The position numbers and the translations under genes were made by a program. Below are positions 6,391 through 6,776 of a stretch of 6,776 nt of DNA, piece by piece (positions within the stretch are counted from its first letter, which is position 1; the number at the start of each line of letters is the position of its first letter). Origin of the DNA: an uncultured Cocleimonas sp. (GTDB lineage: Bacteria; Pseudomonadota; Gammaproteobacteria; Thiotrichales; Thiotrichaceae); contig CALJIH010000301.1 in the NCBI GenBank assembly GCA_937974135.1, positions 1 to 6,776 on the forward strand. Reading direction: 5' to 3'. Below the pieces are notes generated by a model. The model was not told the DNA's origin. It worked only from the letters and a program-made list of their open reading frames with translations, and did no database searches.

Positions 6391-6430
6391 ACGCCCCCCA
6401 CCTTTTGTGCACTTTTTTATTTGGCACATA
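6391..6430 (+). repeat. Degenerate third relative of the C-tract repeat
   Basis: CACG, six C and ACCTTTT (6390-6406), followed by GTGCACTTTT and, after a gap, CACATA, follow the same order as copies 1 and 2 (CA, C-tract, ACTTTT, GCACTTT, CATA). The A-run at the left is absent and there is an insertion before the end, so homology is uncertain. TGTGC (6406-6410) and GCACA (6424-6428) form a small inverted repeat. It lies 19 nt before the start of the next plus-strand gene. Confidence 0.35.
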
Positions 6431-6449
6431 ACTAAAAATGGACAACTAG

Positions 6450-6776
6450 ATGGAAAAACAAATTATGAATTCATCCAATAAACTCGCCCCATACAGGGAC
6501 AGTAAAACCACCGTAATCATTGCTGCTTCTTTGTTGATTCCGTTTGGAATCGTTGCTTTTTTTGTATGGTTTTGCCAAATAAATGGCGGCGAATACGCGC
6601 TTAATACTTCGGTGAAAATTGGTGATTTACAACGTGCTGCGTTGATAGTCCAAGGTTTGTATTTTCTCATGTTGCCGTTTGGTTTCGAATTAATGATCGA
6701 GAAACTGCCATTTCCTGGAAGTCCTTTGAAATATCGGTTCGGCAAAGTGTCTAAACCTGACAACCTCTATTGGATG
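6450..6776 (+). CDS. N-terminal part of an unrecognised membrane protein, cut by the window edge
   Basis: An open frame of 109 codons runs off the right edge without a stop. Two hydrophobic stretches at about residues 21-43 (ending FFVWFCQI) and 62-82 (ALIVQGLYFLMLPFGFEL) look like membrane helices, with a polar, basic N-terminus before them. An in-frame TAG at 6447-6449 directly precedes the ATG, so the protein cannot start further upstream. GGA at 6440-6442 is a weak ribosome binding site for this ATG; the ATG at 6465 (GGA at 6452-6454) is an alternative that would drop five residues. I do not recognise the family. The minus-strand ORF across this region is less likely because it lacks a start signal and reads antisense to a coherent two-helix protein. 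Confidence 0.6.
   Translation, partial: MEKQIMNSSNKLAPYRDSKTTVIIAASLLIPFGIVAFFVWFCQINGGEYALNTSVKIGDLQRAALIVQGLYFLMLPFGFELMIEKLPFPGSPLKYRFGKVSKPDNLYWM

Noticed and set aside
6446..6763. Minus-strand ORF of 105 codons
   Set aside because: It lies antisense to the edge membrane-protein frame, which shows two coherent hydrophobic helices; the minus reading has no recognisable motif.
1..6776. Defence island, prophage, toxin-antitoxin pair or insertion sequence
   Set aside because: No nuclease, integrase, transposase, phage structural or paired small-gene signature was found; the recognised genes are housekeeping or envelope functions.

Overview
The window looks like an ordinary chromosomal stretch of a moderately AT-rich Gram-negative bacterium, most likely a gammaproteobacterium. 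The reasons are a YbbA/YbbP-type ABC transporter pair, a YcaQ (AlkX)-type DNA glycosylase, a Sec signal peptide on a small exported protein, and a short intergenic repeat resembling the REP-like CTGAGC/GTCGAA repeats of proteobacteria. The assignment is inferred from gene content; no rRNA or other taxonomic marker is present.

Layout from left to right. (1) 49-909 (+): a metal-dependent amidohydrolase of the LigI-like (2-pyrone-4,6-dicarboxylate lactonase) group, visibly more AT-rich than the genes after it. (2) 910-1044: a gap holding a C-tract repeat, a 7-bp inverted repeat and a pair of near-identical direct repeats, upstream of a GTG start with a good ribosome binding site. (3) 1045-1752 and 1749-4268 (+): an ATPase and a ten-helix FtsX-domain permease joined by an ATGA overlap, forming a complete YbbA-YbbP type exporter or lipid/lipoprotein-handling module. 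(4) 4269-4413: a short convergent gap with a second copy of the C-tract repeat and a small hairpin. (5) 4414-4965 (-): an exported protein with a His-rich N-terminal half and an Arg/Lys/Ser/His-rich tail built on 24-nt tandem repeats; I do not recognise its family. (6) 5107-6273 (-): a YcaQ/AlkX-type HTH_42 DNA glycosylase with the QxD motif. (7) 6274-6449: a divergent gap with a REP-like element and a degenerate third relative of the C-tract repeat. (8) 6450 to the window end (+): the start of an unrecognised membrane protein, cut off by the edge.

Only the ABC pair clearly works as one unit. The other genes look like independent transcription units with unrelated roles: small-molecule hydrolysis, envelope transport, an exported basic or metal-binding protein, and DNA repair. 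I see no phage, transposase, CRISPR, toxin-antitoxin or defence cassette. The best candidates for something undescribed are the exported His/Arg-rich repeat protein and the C-tract intergenic repeat, which occurs twice as near-identical copies just after stop codons of plus-strand genes and perhaps a third time in degenerate form.
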